The notes below the pieces were generated by a model, which was not told the DNA's origin, ran no database searches, and saw only the letters and a program-made list of their open reading frames with translations. 64,000 nucleotides of DNA from Ruegeria sp. PrR005 (lineage in GTDB: Bacteria; Pseudomonadota; Alphaproteobacteria; Rhodobacterales; Rhodobacteraceae), in contig NZ_JAAGOX010000022.1 in assembly GCF_010500245.1 (NCBI RefSeq), forward strand, positions 310,001 to 374,000, read 5' to 3'. The number at the start of each line of letters is the position of its first letter. Position 1 is the first letter of the stretch. A program made the translations under genes and the position numbers. Positions 33,917-42,094 of this stretch are shown here, in pieces.

Positions 33917-35409
33917 CCACGCTTGAAATCGGGATCGCGTCGTTCCCTGCCCTGATGGTTCTGATCTTTCTGCGCGTGCCGATCGGGCTTGCCATGTTCC
34001 TTGTCGGCCTGATCGGGCTGGTGCTGGTGACCGACGGAACTCAGGTCGCTTTTGCCCGGTTGAAGAACGAGACCTATACGACCTTTTCCAGCTACTCGCT
34101 GACCATCGTGCCGATGTTCCTGCTGATGGGCCATTTCGCCACCCTTGGCGGTATGTCGAACGCCCTGTTCAAGGCGGCCGAAGGCTGGCTGGGCCACCGC
34201 AAGGGTGGTGTTGCCATGGCCGCTATTGGCGCCTGCGCGGGGTTTGGCGCGATCTGTGGATCGTCACTGGCCACTGCGGCCACCATGGGCCGTGTCGCCC
34301 TGCCAGAGTTGCGGCAGTATGGCTATGCCGGCGGGTTTTCTACCGCCACGCTGGCCGCGGGCGGTACGCTGGGCATCCTGATCCCGCCATCGGTAGTGCT
34401 GGTGATCTATGCCATTCTGACCGAACAGAACATTGCCAAGCTGTTTCTCGCGGCTTTCATTCCCGGCATCATGGCGGCGGTCGGCTACCTGATCGCTATC
34501 TCTGTCTACGTGCGGCTCTACCCCGAAAGCGCAGGCACCCGGCCACCGGTGCCCTATTCCGAACGGTTTGCTGCTTTGGTCCAGGTCTGGCCAGTTCTTC
34601 TGGTGTTTGGTCTCGTTGTCGGCGGTATCTACCTTGGCTGGTTCACACCAACTGAAGGTGCCGCCGTCGGAGCGCTGGGGACCGGCGTGATTGCTTGGCT
34701 GAACGGCGGCTTGACGCGGGCCTCGCTGACCGAAAGCTTTCTGGTGACAGCGCGTTCTACAGCGATGATCTTTTTCATCGTGCTGGGTGCGGCCTTTTAC
34801 AACGGGTTCCTTGCCCTGACCCAGGTGCCGCAGGAACTCTCGAACTTCGTGGTCAGTCAGGGATACAGCCCGTGGACGGTACTGGCGCTGATCCTCGTCT
34901 TCTATCTGGTGTTCGGCTGCCTGATGGACAGTCTCAGCATGATCCTGTTGACCATCCCGATCTTCTTTCCGGTGATATCCGCCATGGACTTCGACCTTGT
35001 GTCGCTGGCCGCCATGCAGGCCGACGCCGCGATGGAGGTTCTCAAGGCCGGCGTTCCCGACGGGATGAGCGCTGAGACCCTGGCAGGCATCAAGGATGCC
35101 ATCGCCAGCGGTGCCGAACTGACTCGCGACCAGATGAAGGAGTTGGGCATCCGCGTCACCCGTAGCATGGCCAACCGGATGGAGGCCGAGCACGTGGCGA
35201 TCTGGTTCGGCATTCTGGTGCTGATCGTGGTCGAAGTCGGACTGATCACGCCACCTGTCGGCATGAACCTGTTCATCATCAACGCGATGGATCGGGCGAC
35301 CCGTATGGTCGATACCTACAAGGCGGTAATGTTCTTTGTTGCGACGGACCTGATCCGTGTTGTCATTCTGGTCGCGTTTCCCGCGATCACACTGTTTCTG
35401 CTGGGATAG
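33913..35409 (+). CDS. dctM: TRAP transporter large permease DctM with a ~60-residue insertion
   Basis: 498 residues from a TTG start at 33913 that overlaps the dctQ stop (TTGA); ATG starts further in would remove the first helix. The DctM fold is clear (IGACAGFGAICGSSLATAATMGRVALPEL; GTLGILIPPSVVLVIYAILTEQNIAKLF; VEVGLITPPVGMNLFII). The family is usually 425-435 residues. Here residues ~362-430 hold a soluble, Ala/Glu/Met-rich segment (QADAAMEVLKAGVPDGMSAE onward) between the FDL and WFG elements that normally join directly. Ion-driven import of an organic acid. Confidence 0.93.
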   Translation: MTTLEIGIASFPALMVLIFLRVPIGLAMFLVGLIGLVLVTDGTQVAFARLKNETYTTFSSYSLTIVPMFLLMGHFATLGGMSNALFKAAEGWLGHRKGGVAMAAIGACAGFGAICGSSLATAATMGRVALPELRQYGYAGGFSTATLAAGGTLGILIPPSVVLVIYAILTEQNIAKLFLAAFIPGIMAAVGYLIAISVYVRLYPESAGTRPPVPYSERFAALVQVWPVLLVFGLVVGGIYLGWFTPTEGAAVGALGTGVIAWLNGGLTRASLTESFLVTARSTAMIFFIVLGAAFYNGFLALTQVPQELSNFVVSQGYSPWTVLALILVFYLVFGCLMDSLSMILLTIPIFFPVISAMDFDLVSLAAMQADAAMEVLKAGVPDGMSAETLAGIKDAIASGAELTRDQMKELGIRVTRSMANRMEAEHVAIWFGILVLIVVEVGLITPPVGMNLFIINAMDRATRMVDTYKAVMFFVATDLIRVVILVAFPAITLFLLG

Positions 35410-35478
35410 GTCAGGTCTGCCCCGGCTCTGCGCGACCGGCCTGACCGCAGGCCGCGACGCGGCATGTGGGAGGAGAAG

Positions 35479-37266
35479 ATGACGCATTACCTGGCGCATG
35501 ATGTCCGGCGCGAGGATCGCGCGGATGGCGCGGTCCTGCTGCGATCCGGGCATGAAGCAGTATCGCCTGACCGAAAGACTGCCGATTGGTTGCACCGCTG
35601 GGCCGGGCGCACGCCCGATGCTGTGTTTCTGGCAGAACGCAGCGGGGCGGGCTGGGCCGAGTTGCGCTATGACGCGGCGCTGGAGCGGGTTCGCGCCGTG
35701 GCGGCAGGTCTGCTGGCGCGTGGGCTGATGCCTGGGGATCGTATCCTGATCATCTCGGGCAACAGCGTCAATCATGGGGTTTTGGCACTTGCGGCGCAGT
35801 ATGTGGGTCTGGTGCCGGTCCCGGTGGCCGAACAGTATTCACTGATCCCCGGTGCACTGAAACAGCTACGCTATGTGATCGGGCTGATCGACCCGGCGAT
35901 GGTTTACGCCGAGGATGGTGCGCAGTTCGCAAATGCGCTGGCGATGGACGAGATAACAAGCCACCGGATCGTTGTCGGGCGAAATCCCGGGCCGAGTATG
36001 AGCCTTCTTGCCGATCTCGAACGCGAAACCGCCGATATTGATACCGCAGCCAAGGCCGTCGGCCCCGAGACGGTTGCCAAGATCCTGATGACCTCGGGCT
36101 CGACCTCGAACCCCAAGGGTGTACTGACCACGCAAAAGATGCTCTGCGCCAATCAGGCACAATACACCCGCGCCTTGCCGTTTCTGTCGGAACGTCCCCC
36201 GCGACTGGTTGATTGGCTGCCTTGGAATCACGTCTTTGGCGGATCGAATAATTTCAACCAGATGCTGGCTTTTGGCGGTGCGCTTTACATCGACGGGGGC
36301 AAGCCCGCCCCGGCCCTGATCGGCAAGACGTTTGAGAACAACCGCCTGATGAACGGCACCATCGCCTATAACGTACCGGTGGGTTTTGCCCAGCTGCGTG
36401 ACGAGATGCGTCGGGACCCTGCGTTGAAGCGCCATTTCTTTGCCGATCTCGACATGCTCTTCTATGCGGGCGCATCTCTGCCCGCGGATGTCTGGCGCGA
36501 CCTGAGCGATATGGCCGCCGAAGTGCGCGACACCCAGCCCCTGATCACCACCTGCTGGGGCATGACCGAAACCGCGCCCGCCTGTATCTTTCAGCACGTA
36601 CCGGCGAATCTGCCCGGTATCATCGGTGTGCCGCTGACCGGTGTGACGGCCAAGCTTGTTCCGGCAGATGGTGGCGGCCACGAGTTGCGTGTGCAGGGGC
36701 CCAACGTCTTCTCCGGCTATCTGGGCAACCCGGAAAAGACAGCCGAGGCCTTTGACGAAGAGGGTTTCTTTCGCACCGGCGACAAGGTTTCGCTGGTTGA
36801 CGCCGAGGATCCGAACAAGGGGCTTCGGTTCGACGGGCGGATCGCCGAGGAGTTCAAGTTGACTACCGGGATATGGGTGCCTGCCTCCGATCTGCGGCTA
36901 GAGGTTCTGGAGGCATTGGCCCCCTTGGCGGCGGATGTGGTCTTGACCGGCGAGGGACGTGGCGAGGTTGGCGCGATGATTGTTCCGTCGCCCGCGCTGG
37001 TGCAGGGCCTCGACGCGCGCGATGGCGCTTGTCTACCTGGGGAACAGGCTGAGGAGATCGCCAAGCGCCTGTCTCGTTTGAATGCGGGTCGTGGCAGCGC
37101 CACGACCGTTGCACGCGCCCTGATTCTCTCGGATCCGCCATCAATGGCCGATGGTGAGATCACAGCCAAAGGAAACCTGAATTTCCGCAAAATCTTGATG
37201 CTCCGGGCAGAACTGGTGACCCGATTGCACGAGAATCCGGACGAAACAGTCATTTTTGTGCATTAA
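35479..37266 (+). CDS. Feruloyl-CoA synthase-like acyl/aryl-CoA ligase
   Basis: 595 residues from ATG 35479 (GGGAGGAGAAG). Adenylate-forming enzyme: AMP-binding P-loop MTSGSTSNPKGVL, then WLPWNHVFGGSNNFN, YAGASLPADVWRDL and TCWGMTETAP; the C-terminal region carries GKGNLNFRKI-like catalytic Lys (AKGNLNFRKILML). Length and the PWNHVFG motif match the feruloyl-CoA synthase/Fcs group, which activates hydroxycinnamates to CoA thioesters. Lies 69 bp after dctM and so probably in the same transcript. The matching hydratase/lyase (Ech) is not here, so its true acid could differ. Confidence 0.85.
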   Translation: MTHYLAHDVRREDRADGAVLLRSGHEAVSPDRKTADWLHRWAGRTPDAVFLAERSGAGWAELRYDAALERVRAVAAGLLARGLMPGDRILIISGNSVNHGVLALAAQYVGLVPVPVAEQYSLIPGALKQLRYVIGLIDPAMVYAEDGAQFANALAMDEITSHRIVVGRNPGPSMSLLADLERETADIDTAAKAVGPETVAKILMTSGSTSNPKGVLTTQKMLCANQAQYTRALPFLSERPPRLVDWLPWNHVFGGSNNFNQMLAFGGALYIDGGKPAPALIGKTFENNRLMNGTIAYNVPVGFAQLRDEMRRDPALKRHFFADLDMLFYAGASLPADVWRDLSDMAAEVRDTQPLITTCWGMTETAPACIFQHVPANLPGIIGVPLTGVTAKLVPADGGGHELRVQGPNVFSGYLGNPEKTAEAFDEEGFFRTGDKVSLVDAEDPNKGLRFDGRIAEEFKLTTGIWVPASDLRLEVLEALAPLAADVVLTGEGRGEVGAMIVPSPALVQGLDARDGACLPGEQAEEIAKRLSRLNAGRGSATTVARALILSDPPSMADGEITAKGNLNFRKILMLRAELVTRLHENPDETVIFVH

Positions 37267-37271
37267 GATGC
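37260..37271. promoter_or_regulatory. Box-type 12-mer operator b1
   Basis: GCATTAAGATGC; it overlaps the last codon and stop (TAA at 37264-37266) of the feruloyl-CoA-synthase-like gene. A further related GCATAATTTTTGC follows at 37270-37282. Confidence 0.6.
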
Positions 37272-37293
37272 ATAATTTTTGCGAGATGAATAG

Positions 37294-37305
37294 GCAATAT
37301 CTTGC
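37294..37305. promoter_or_regulatory. Box-type 12-mer operator b2
   Basis: GCAATATCTTGC, 34 bp after b1 and 108 bp before the benzoate-CoA ligase ATG. Confidence 0.7.
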
Positions 37306-37412
37306 ATAAATGACTTTTGAATGCATGATGACTGTCTAAGAGGGAGGCGCGCGGGACCGTGGAGGAGAGCCGTCCGCGTGCGGCCCTGGGTATTCACCGG
37401 GAGGAGAACGGG

Positions 37413-38942
37413 ATGAGCGGAAACGCCGCGCATTACTTTGTGGATCGGCACATTGACGAAGGGCAGGGCGATCGTCCCGCCTTTCGCGAAGCCGCAGGGA
37501 AAAAGCGTCGGATCACTTATGGCGAGCTGGCCACGGAGAGCGGCCGTGTCGCGGGTGCCCTCGCCCGCGCCGGTATCCCGCGCGAGGCGCGCGCCGCGAT
37601 GCTGGTGTTGGACCAGGTGGAATTTCCGACTTTGTTCTGGGGGTGCCTGAAGGCGGGCGTGGTGCCGGTGCCGCTGAATACGTTGCTGGCGACCTCTGTC
37701 TACGATGTCATCCTGAACGATAGCCGGGCCAGCATTCTGTTCGTGTCCGAAGAGCTTTGGCCGGTGGTGCAAGCCGCTGCCGAGGCGTCTCCGTATCTGA
37801 CCAAGGTTGTGGTCATCGGTGCGGCGCCCGAGGGCACGCAGGGTTATGAGGATTTCGTGCGTGACGCCGATATCCTGCCCACGGTTCAAAGCTCGTCCGA
37901 CGATGTCGCCTTCTGGCTCTACTCCTCGGGGTCGACGGGGCAACCCAAAGGCGTTCGGCATGTGCATGGCAGCCTCAAGGCGACGGCGGATACTTACGGC
38001 GCGCAGGTGCTGGGAATCGAGGCTGACGATGTGGTGTTCTCTGCGGCCAAACTGTTCTTTGCCTATGGGCTGGGCAATGGCATGACCTTTCCCATGTCGG
38101 TCGGGGCAGAGACGATCCTGTTCAACGGGCGCCCGACGCCAGACGGGGTGCGCGACATCATCGCCGCCGAAAAACCTACAGTTTTCTGCGGTGTCCCGAC
38201 ACTTTATGCCGCGATGGTTGCCATGCTCGACCGCGAGGGCGTGCCGGACGTGACGCTCCGCCGCTGCATCTCGGCAGGTGAGGCGCTGCCGGAAGAGATC
38301 GGGCGGTCGTGGCACCGGCAATGGGGCGTCGACATTCTGGATGGCGTCGGCTCGACCGAGATGCTGCATATCTTTCTGTCGAACGCGCCGGGCGATGTGG
38401 TTTATGGCACCTCGGGTCGCGCCGTGCCAGGTTATGAGGTGCGGCTGGTGGACGAAAGCGGCGCAAATGTCGGGCCCGGTGGCCTTGGCGAACTGCTGGT
38501 GCGTGGTGCCTCGGCGGCGGACGGCTATTGGAACAAGCGCGACAAGAGCCGCGCCACGTTCGAGGGCGAGTGGACCCGCACGGGCGACAAATACGAACTG
38601 ACACCCGAAGGCCGCTATATCTATTGCGGGCGTACCGACGACATGTTCAAGGTTTCGGGCATCTGGCTGTCGCCGTTTGAGGTGGAGCAGGCGTTGGTCG
38701 CGCATCCGGCCGTCCTCGAAGCGGCGGTGGTGGCGGCCCGCGATGCCGACGGGCTGGAAAAGCCAAAGGCCTTTATCGTACTCAAGGCGGCAGAGACCGA
38801 AGGGCTGGCCGATACGTTGCGTGATTTCGTCAAGGAGAAGGTGGGCAAGTGGAAATACCCCCGCTGGATCGAGTTCGTTGACGACCTGCCCAAGACCGCC
38901 ACGGGCAAGATCCAGCGATTCAAGCTGCGCCATGAGGGGTGA
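37413..38942 (+). CDS. Benzoate-CoA ligase
   Basis: 509 residues from ATG 37413 (GGGAGGAG). Adenylate-forming ligase: P-loop YSSGSTGQPKG at residues 170-180, A5 motif DGVGSTEMLH, A8 hinge YCGRTDDMFKVSG, and catalytic C-terminal Lys in KTATGKIQRFKLR. The benzoate-specific block FFAYGLGNGMTFPMSVGAE near 215-235 is typical of BadA/BclA-type enzymes. Makes benzoyl-CoA, the substrate of BoxAB. Has its own operator-bearing promoter; the hydrolase and DUF309 genes follow with 3-bp gaps. Confidence 0.92.
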   Translation: MSGNAAHYFVDRHIDEGQGDRPAFREAAGKKRRITYGELATESGRVAGALARAGIPREARAAMLVLDQVEFPTLFWGCLKAGVVPVPLNTLLATSVYDVILNDSRASILFVSEELWPVVQAAAEASPYLTKVVVIGAAPEGTQGYEDFVRDADILPTVQSSSDDVAFWLYSSGSTGQPKGVRHVHGSLKATADTYGAQVLGIEADDVVFSAAKLFFAYGLGNGMTFPMSVGAETILFNGRPTPDGVRDIIAAEKPTVFCGVPTLYAAMVAMLDREGVPDVTLRRCISAGEALPEEIGRSWHRQWGVDILDGVGSTEMLHIFLSNAPGDVVYGTSGRAVPGYEVRLVDESGANVGPGGLGELLVRGASAADGYWNKRDKSRATFEGEWTRTGDKYELTPEGRYIYCGRTDDMFKVSGIWLSPFEVEQALVAHPAVLEAAVVAARDADGLEKPKAFIVLKAAETEGLADTLRDFVKEKVGKWKYPRWIEFVDDLPKTATGKIQRFKLRHEG

Positions 38943-38945
38943 GAG

Positions 38946-39761
38946 ATGGAATGGAGTTCTGCGCCAACCGAAAAGCTGCGCGTCAACGGCGCGGCGCTGG
39001 AATACGCCTGTTACGGCCCGGCACCGTCCGAGGCGCCGACAATTGTCCTGTTGCACGAGGGATTGGGCTGTACTGCCCTGTGGCGGGATTTTCCAAGTCG
39101 GCTTGCCGAACGCACGGGGCTTGGCGTGCTTGTCTATTCGCGTCAGGGCTATGGCAAGTCCGATCCGATATCCTTGCCGCGACCGTTGGACTTTCAGACG
39201 CGCGAGGCGTTGGATGTCCTGCCAAGGGTTCTGGACGTTACGGGCGTCGATCGCGCCATTCTCTTTGGGCATTCCGACGGGGCGACAATAGCGGCGATCT
39301 ATGCCGGTAGCGTCGAGGACCGGCGCGTGCGCGGTCTGATCCTTGAGGCGCCGCATTTCTTTACCGAACCGAGCGGGCTGGCTTCGATTGCGGCCGCGCG
39401 CGAGGCATATGAGAGCGTCGATCTGAAAGCGAAGATGGCCAAGTACCATCTTGACCCTGACGGAGCCTTCAAGGGTTGGAATGGCGCCTGGTTGGATCCG
39501 GGTTTTGCCGCATGGAACGTGGCTGAGGTGATCGACTATATCCGGGTTCCAATACTGGCCATTCAGGGGCGGCAGGACCAATACGGCACCATGGCGCAGA
39601 TCGAAGAGATCGAAAACCGCGCTTACTGCCCGGTCGATACGCTGATCCTCGATTGCGAGCATGCGCCGCATCAGGAGTCCCCGGAACCGGTACTGGATGC
39701 GGTGGGCGAGTATTGTGCCCGGCTGATCCGTATTGAGGCCGCCCAGGTCATTCCCGCCTGA
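38946..39761 (+). CDS. Alpha/beta hydrolase of the box cluster
   Basis: 271 residues, starts 4 nt after the ligase stop. Catalytic triad: nucleophile Ser in GHSDG, acid Asp in GRQDQYG, and His in HAPHQESPE near the C-terminus; oxyanion strand LLHEGLGCTALW. The family includes thioesterases and C-C hydrolases. It is often found with box genes, where a thioesterase releasing CoA from stalled intermediates is one suggestion; there is no direct proof here. Confidence 0.88.
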   Translation: MEWSSAPTEKLRVNGAALEYACYGPAPSEAPTIVLLHEGLGCTALWRDFPSRLAERTGLGVLVYSRQGYGKSDPISLPRPLDFQTREALDVLPRVLDVTGVDRAILFGHSDGATIAAIYAGSVEDRRVRGLILEAPHFFTEPSGLASIAAAREAYESVDLKAKMAKYHLDPDGAFKGWNGAWLDPGFAAWNVAEVIDYIRVPILAIQGRQDQYGTMAQIEEIENRAYCPVDTLILDCEHAPHQESPEPVLDAVGEYCARLIRIEAAQVIPA

Positions 39762-39764
39762 GCT

Positions 39765-40202
39765 ATGGCGTTGTGTCTGTCATATCCGGCTTATGTCCCC
39801 GGTCGGACAGCTCGCCCGCCTGAGGACACGTTTCTCGATTTGCGCAAAAGCGTAACGGCGGGAATGATGGAGGAAGAATTGGCCGCCAGCCCAGCCTGGA
39901 GGGCGGGTTGGCAATTCTACGGCGCGGGCTACTTCTGGGAGGCGCATGAAGTCTGGGAACCCGTCTGGATGCAGTTGCCGCCGAATTCCGCCGCGCGTCA
40001 TATTGCGCAGGCGGCAATTCAACTGGCGAATGCAGAGCTCAAGATTAGGATGGAGCGCACCCGGGCTGCACGGCGTCTATGTGCTCTGGTCCGGGAACAT
40101 GCCGGCAGGACCGGGGGAGAACGGGTGATGGGGCTGTGTTCTGACGATCTGGTGGCGCTCGTCGAAAAGGTAGAAAATCGACTCACGAGTAATGCAAAAT
40201 AA
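39765..40202 (+). CDS. DUF309 family protein
   Basis: 145 residues. The DUF309 helical core is clear: WQFYGAGYFWEAHEVWEPVWMQLP followed by RHIAQAAIQLANAELKIRM; the G-Y-x-x-E-A-H-E-x-W-E-x-x-W pattern could hold a metal or small ligand. Biochemical role unknown. Closely linked to benzoate-CoA ligase and hydrolase in one transcript. Its last codons (GCA AAA TAA) lie inside box-type operator c1. Confidence 0.85.
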   Translation: MALCLSYPAYVPGRTARPPEDTFLDLRKSVTAGMMEEELAASPAWRAGWQFYGAGYFWEAHEVWEPVWMQLPPNSAARHIAQAAIQLANAELKIRMERTRAARRLCALVREHAGRTGGERVMGLCSDDLVALVEKVENRLTSNAK

Positions 40203-40205
40203 TGC
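40194..40205. promoter_or_regulatory. Box-type 12-mer operator c1
   Basis: GCAAAATAATGC, overlapping the stop codon of the DUF309 gene, followed at once by GCATAAAATGC; 154 bp before the boxC ATG (end to start). Confidence 0.6.
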
Positions 40206-40278
40206 ATAAAATGCCTGCTCTGCTATGAGATACTTTGGCTTTTCGCGTAAGACATTGATATTAATAAAAACAAAATAT

Positions 40279-40290
40279 GCATTATTTTGC
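40279..40290. promoter_or_regulatory. Box-type 12-mer operator c2
   Basis: GCATTATTTTGC followed by TCAAA in an AT-rich stretch (40240-40300) that likely contains the boxC promoter. Confidence 0.7.
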
Positions 40291-40318
40291 TCAAAACCTA
40301 TTGCCAAAGCGCATGTGA

Positions 40319-40330
40319 GCATTAAAATGC
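40319..40330. promoter_or_regulatory. Box-type 12-mer operator c3
   Basis: GCATTAAAATGC, 28 bp before the boxC ATG; a position likely to block transcription when occupied. Confidence 0.7.
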
Positions 40331-40358
40331 ACCTCAACCTCAAGTTTTGGAGTCTAAC

Positions 40359-42020
40359 ATGACCCACCGTATCGACTTTCAAACCGATCCCTCCCGCTAT
40401 CGCCATTGGCGCGTGGAGTACGAGGGCGAGATCGCCAATCTCTACATGGATGTGGATGAGCAGGGTGGGTTGTTCCCGGGATATGAGCTGAAGCTCAACT
40501 CTTATGACCTCGGGGTCGACATTGAGCTTGCCGATGTTGTCCAGCGGATGCGGTTTGAGCATCCCGAGGTCAAGGTGGTGGTCATGCAATCGGCCAAGGA
40601 CCGCGTGTTCTGCGCCGGTGCCAATATCCGCATGCTTGGGGGCGCTAGTCACGCGCACAAGGTCAATTTCTGCAAGTTCACCAACGAAACGCGAAACACG
40701 TTCGAGGCCGCCGAGGCCGACAGCGGCCAGAAATACATCGCCGCAGTCAAGGGCGCCTGCGCGGGTGGCGGGTACGAACTGGCGCTGGCCTGCAACTATA
40801 TCATGCTTACCAATGACAGCTCTTCTTCGGTGGCCTTGCCCGAGGTTCCGCTGCTTGCCGTGCTGCCGGGCACTGGCGGACTGACCCGTGTCACGGACAA
40901 GCGCAAGGTGCGTCGCGATCTGGCCGATGTGTTCTGCTCGGTCGAAGAAGGTGTGAAGGGCCAGCGCGCCGTAGATTGGCGGCTGGTGGACGAGATCGCG
41001 CCGAATTCGAAATTCGACGAGGTCGTGCAGGAACGCGCCCGCGAATTCGCCGCAGCCAGCGCCAAGCCTACTGGTCTGACGGGGATCGAACTTACGCCGC
41101 TCGACCGCCGCTTTGACGAGGATGGATCGGTCACCTATTCCACAGTTGAAGTCGCAATCGATCGCGCAGGAGGTAGGGCAACGCTGACCATCACAGGCCC
41201 ATCCGATCCGGCTCCGGCCTCGGTGGCGGAATTGCAGGAGCAGGGGGCGCAAGCATGGATCCTGCGTGCCGCCCGCGAACTGGACGACGCCATCCTGCAT
41301 CTACGCCTGAATGAACGCCAGATCGGCACCCTGGTGTTCAAGACGCAAGGCGACCCGACTGCGGTTCTGGCGCATGAGTCGCTTTTGCTAGCCAACCGTG
41401 ACAACTGGCTGGCCAACGAAATCCTGCACTATTGGAAGCGCGTCCTGAAGCGTGTGGACATGACCTCGCGAAGCCTGGTCGCCATCGTCGAGCATGGCTC
41501 TTGCTTTGCCGGGCCCTTGGCGGAACTGCTCTGGGCCGTGGATCGGTCCTATATGATGCTGGACGAGTTCGAAGGCGACAATCGCCCGCTTGCGACGGTC
41601 ACTCTGAGTGAAGGAAATTTCGGCCCCTACCCGATGGGGAACGACCTGACGCGTTTGCAGACCCGGTTCCTGGGTACTCCGGAAACCGTCGATACCCTGC
41701 GTGGCCATGTCGGCGAGGCGCTGGAAGCCTCTGAAGCCGAACAACTGGGTCTGGTGACCTATGCTTATGACGATATCGACTGGGAGGATGAAGTGCGCAT
41801 CTTCCTGGAAGAGCGCGCGAGTTTCTCGCCCGATGCGATGACGGGGATGGAGGCTAACCTTCGGTTTGCCGGTCCCGAAACGATGGAAACACGCATCTTT
41901 GGCCGCCTGACTGCCTGGCAGAACTGGATCTTCCAGCGCCCGAACGCGGTCGGTCCGGATGGTGCGCTGCAACGCTACGGCACCGGGGTGCGTGGCGACT
42001 ACAACATGGAACGTGTCTGA
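40359..42020 (+). CDS. boxC: 2,3-epoxybenzoyl-CoA dihydrolase BoxC
   Basis: 553 residues, full BoxC length, from ATG 40359 (TTTGGAG site). Two crotonase-type modules: in the first, KDRVFCAGANIRMLGG and CAGGGYELALACNYIM form the oxyanion hole and CoA pocket; the second lies around residues 340-440 (SLVAIVEHGSCFAGPLAELL). Opens the non-aromatic 2,3-epoxide of benzoyl-CoA, releasing formate and yielding 3,4-dehydroadipyl-CoA semialdehyde. Heads the boxC-boxB-boxA transcript with three operator copies in its promoter. Confidence 0.95.
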   Translation: MTHRIDFQTDPSRYRHWRVEYEGEIANLYMDVDEQGGLFPGYELKLNSYDLGVDIELADVVQRMRFEHPEVKVVVMQSAKDRVFCAGANIRMLGGASHAHKVNFCKFTNETRNTFEAAEADSGQKYIAAVKGACAGGGYELALACNYIMLTNDSSSSVALPEVPLLAVLPGTGGLTRVTDKRKVRRDLADVFCSVEEGVKGQRAVDWRLVDEIAPNSKFDEVVQERAREFAAASAKPTGLTGIELTPLDRRFDEDGSVTYSTVEVAIDRAGGRATLTITGPSDPAPASVAELQEQGAQAWILRAARELDDAILHLRLNERQIGTLVFKTQGDPTAVLAHESLLLANRDNWLANEILHYWKRVLKRVDMTSRSLVAIVEHGSCFAGPLAELLWAVDRSYMMLDEFEGDNRPLATVTLSEGNFGPYPMGNDLTRLQTRFLGTPETVDTLRGHVGEALEASEAEQLGLVTYAYDDIDWEDEVRIFLEERASFSPDAMTGMEANLRFAGPETMETRIFGRLTAWQNWIFQRPNAVGPDGALQRYGTGVRGDYNMERV

Positions 42021-42029
42021 GGAGGGAAG

Positions 42030-42052
42030 CAGATTTTTCGCTGAAAAATCTG
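42030..42052 (+). other. AT-rich hairpin 1 between boxC and boxB
   Basis: CAGATTTTTC-GCT-GAAAAATCTG: perfect 10-bp stem, 3-nt loop, 9 bp after the boxC stop. Its arms can also pair with hairpin 2. Confidence 0.8.
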
Positions 42053-42054
42053 TT

Positions 42055-42077
42055 GAAAAATCTTTGCAAGATTTTTC
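42055..42077 (+). other. AT-rich hairpin 2 just before the boxB ribosome site
   Basis: GAAAAATCTT-TGC-AAGATTTTTC: perfect 10-bp stem, 3-nt loop, ending 5 nt before the boxB site AAGGAGGAA. Shares the arm AGATTTTTC with hairpin 1, giving mutually exclusive pairings. Confidence 0.8.
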
Positions 42078-42094
42078 CCGCAAGGAGGAAAGCA

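Noticed and set aside
35409-35446. GGTCAGG...CCTGACC inverted repeat after dctM
   Set aside because: Loop of 24 nt and no T-tract; weak as a terminator, and the ligase gene follows closely.
37263-39671. 802-codon minus-strand open frame opposite benzoate-CoA ligase
   Set aside because: Shadow of the ligase and hydrolase genes; no motif or start signal.
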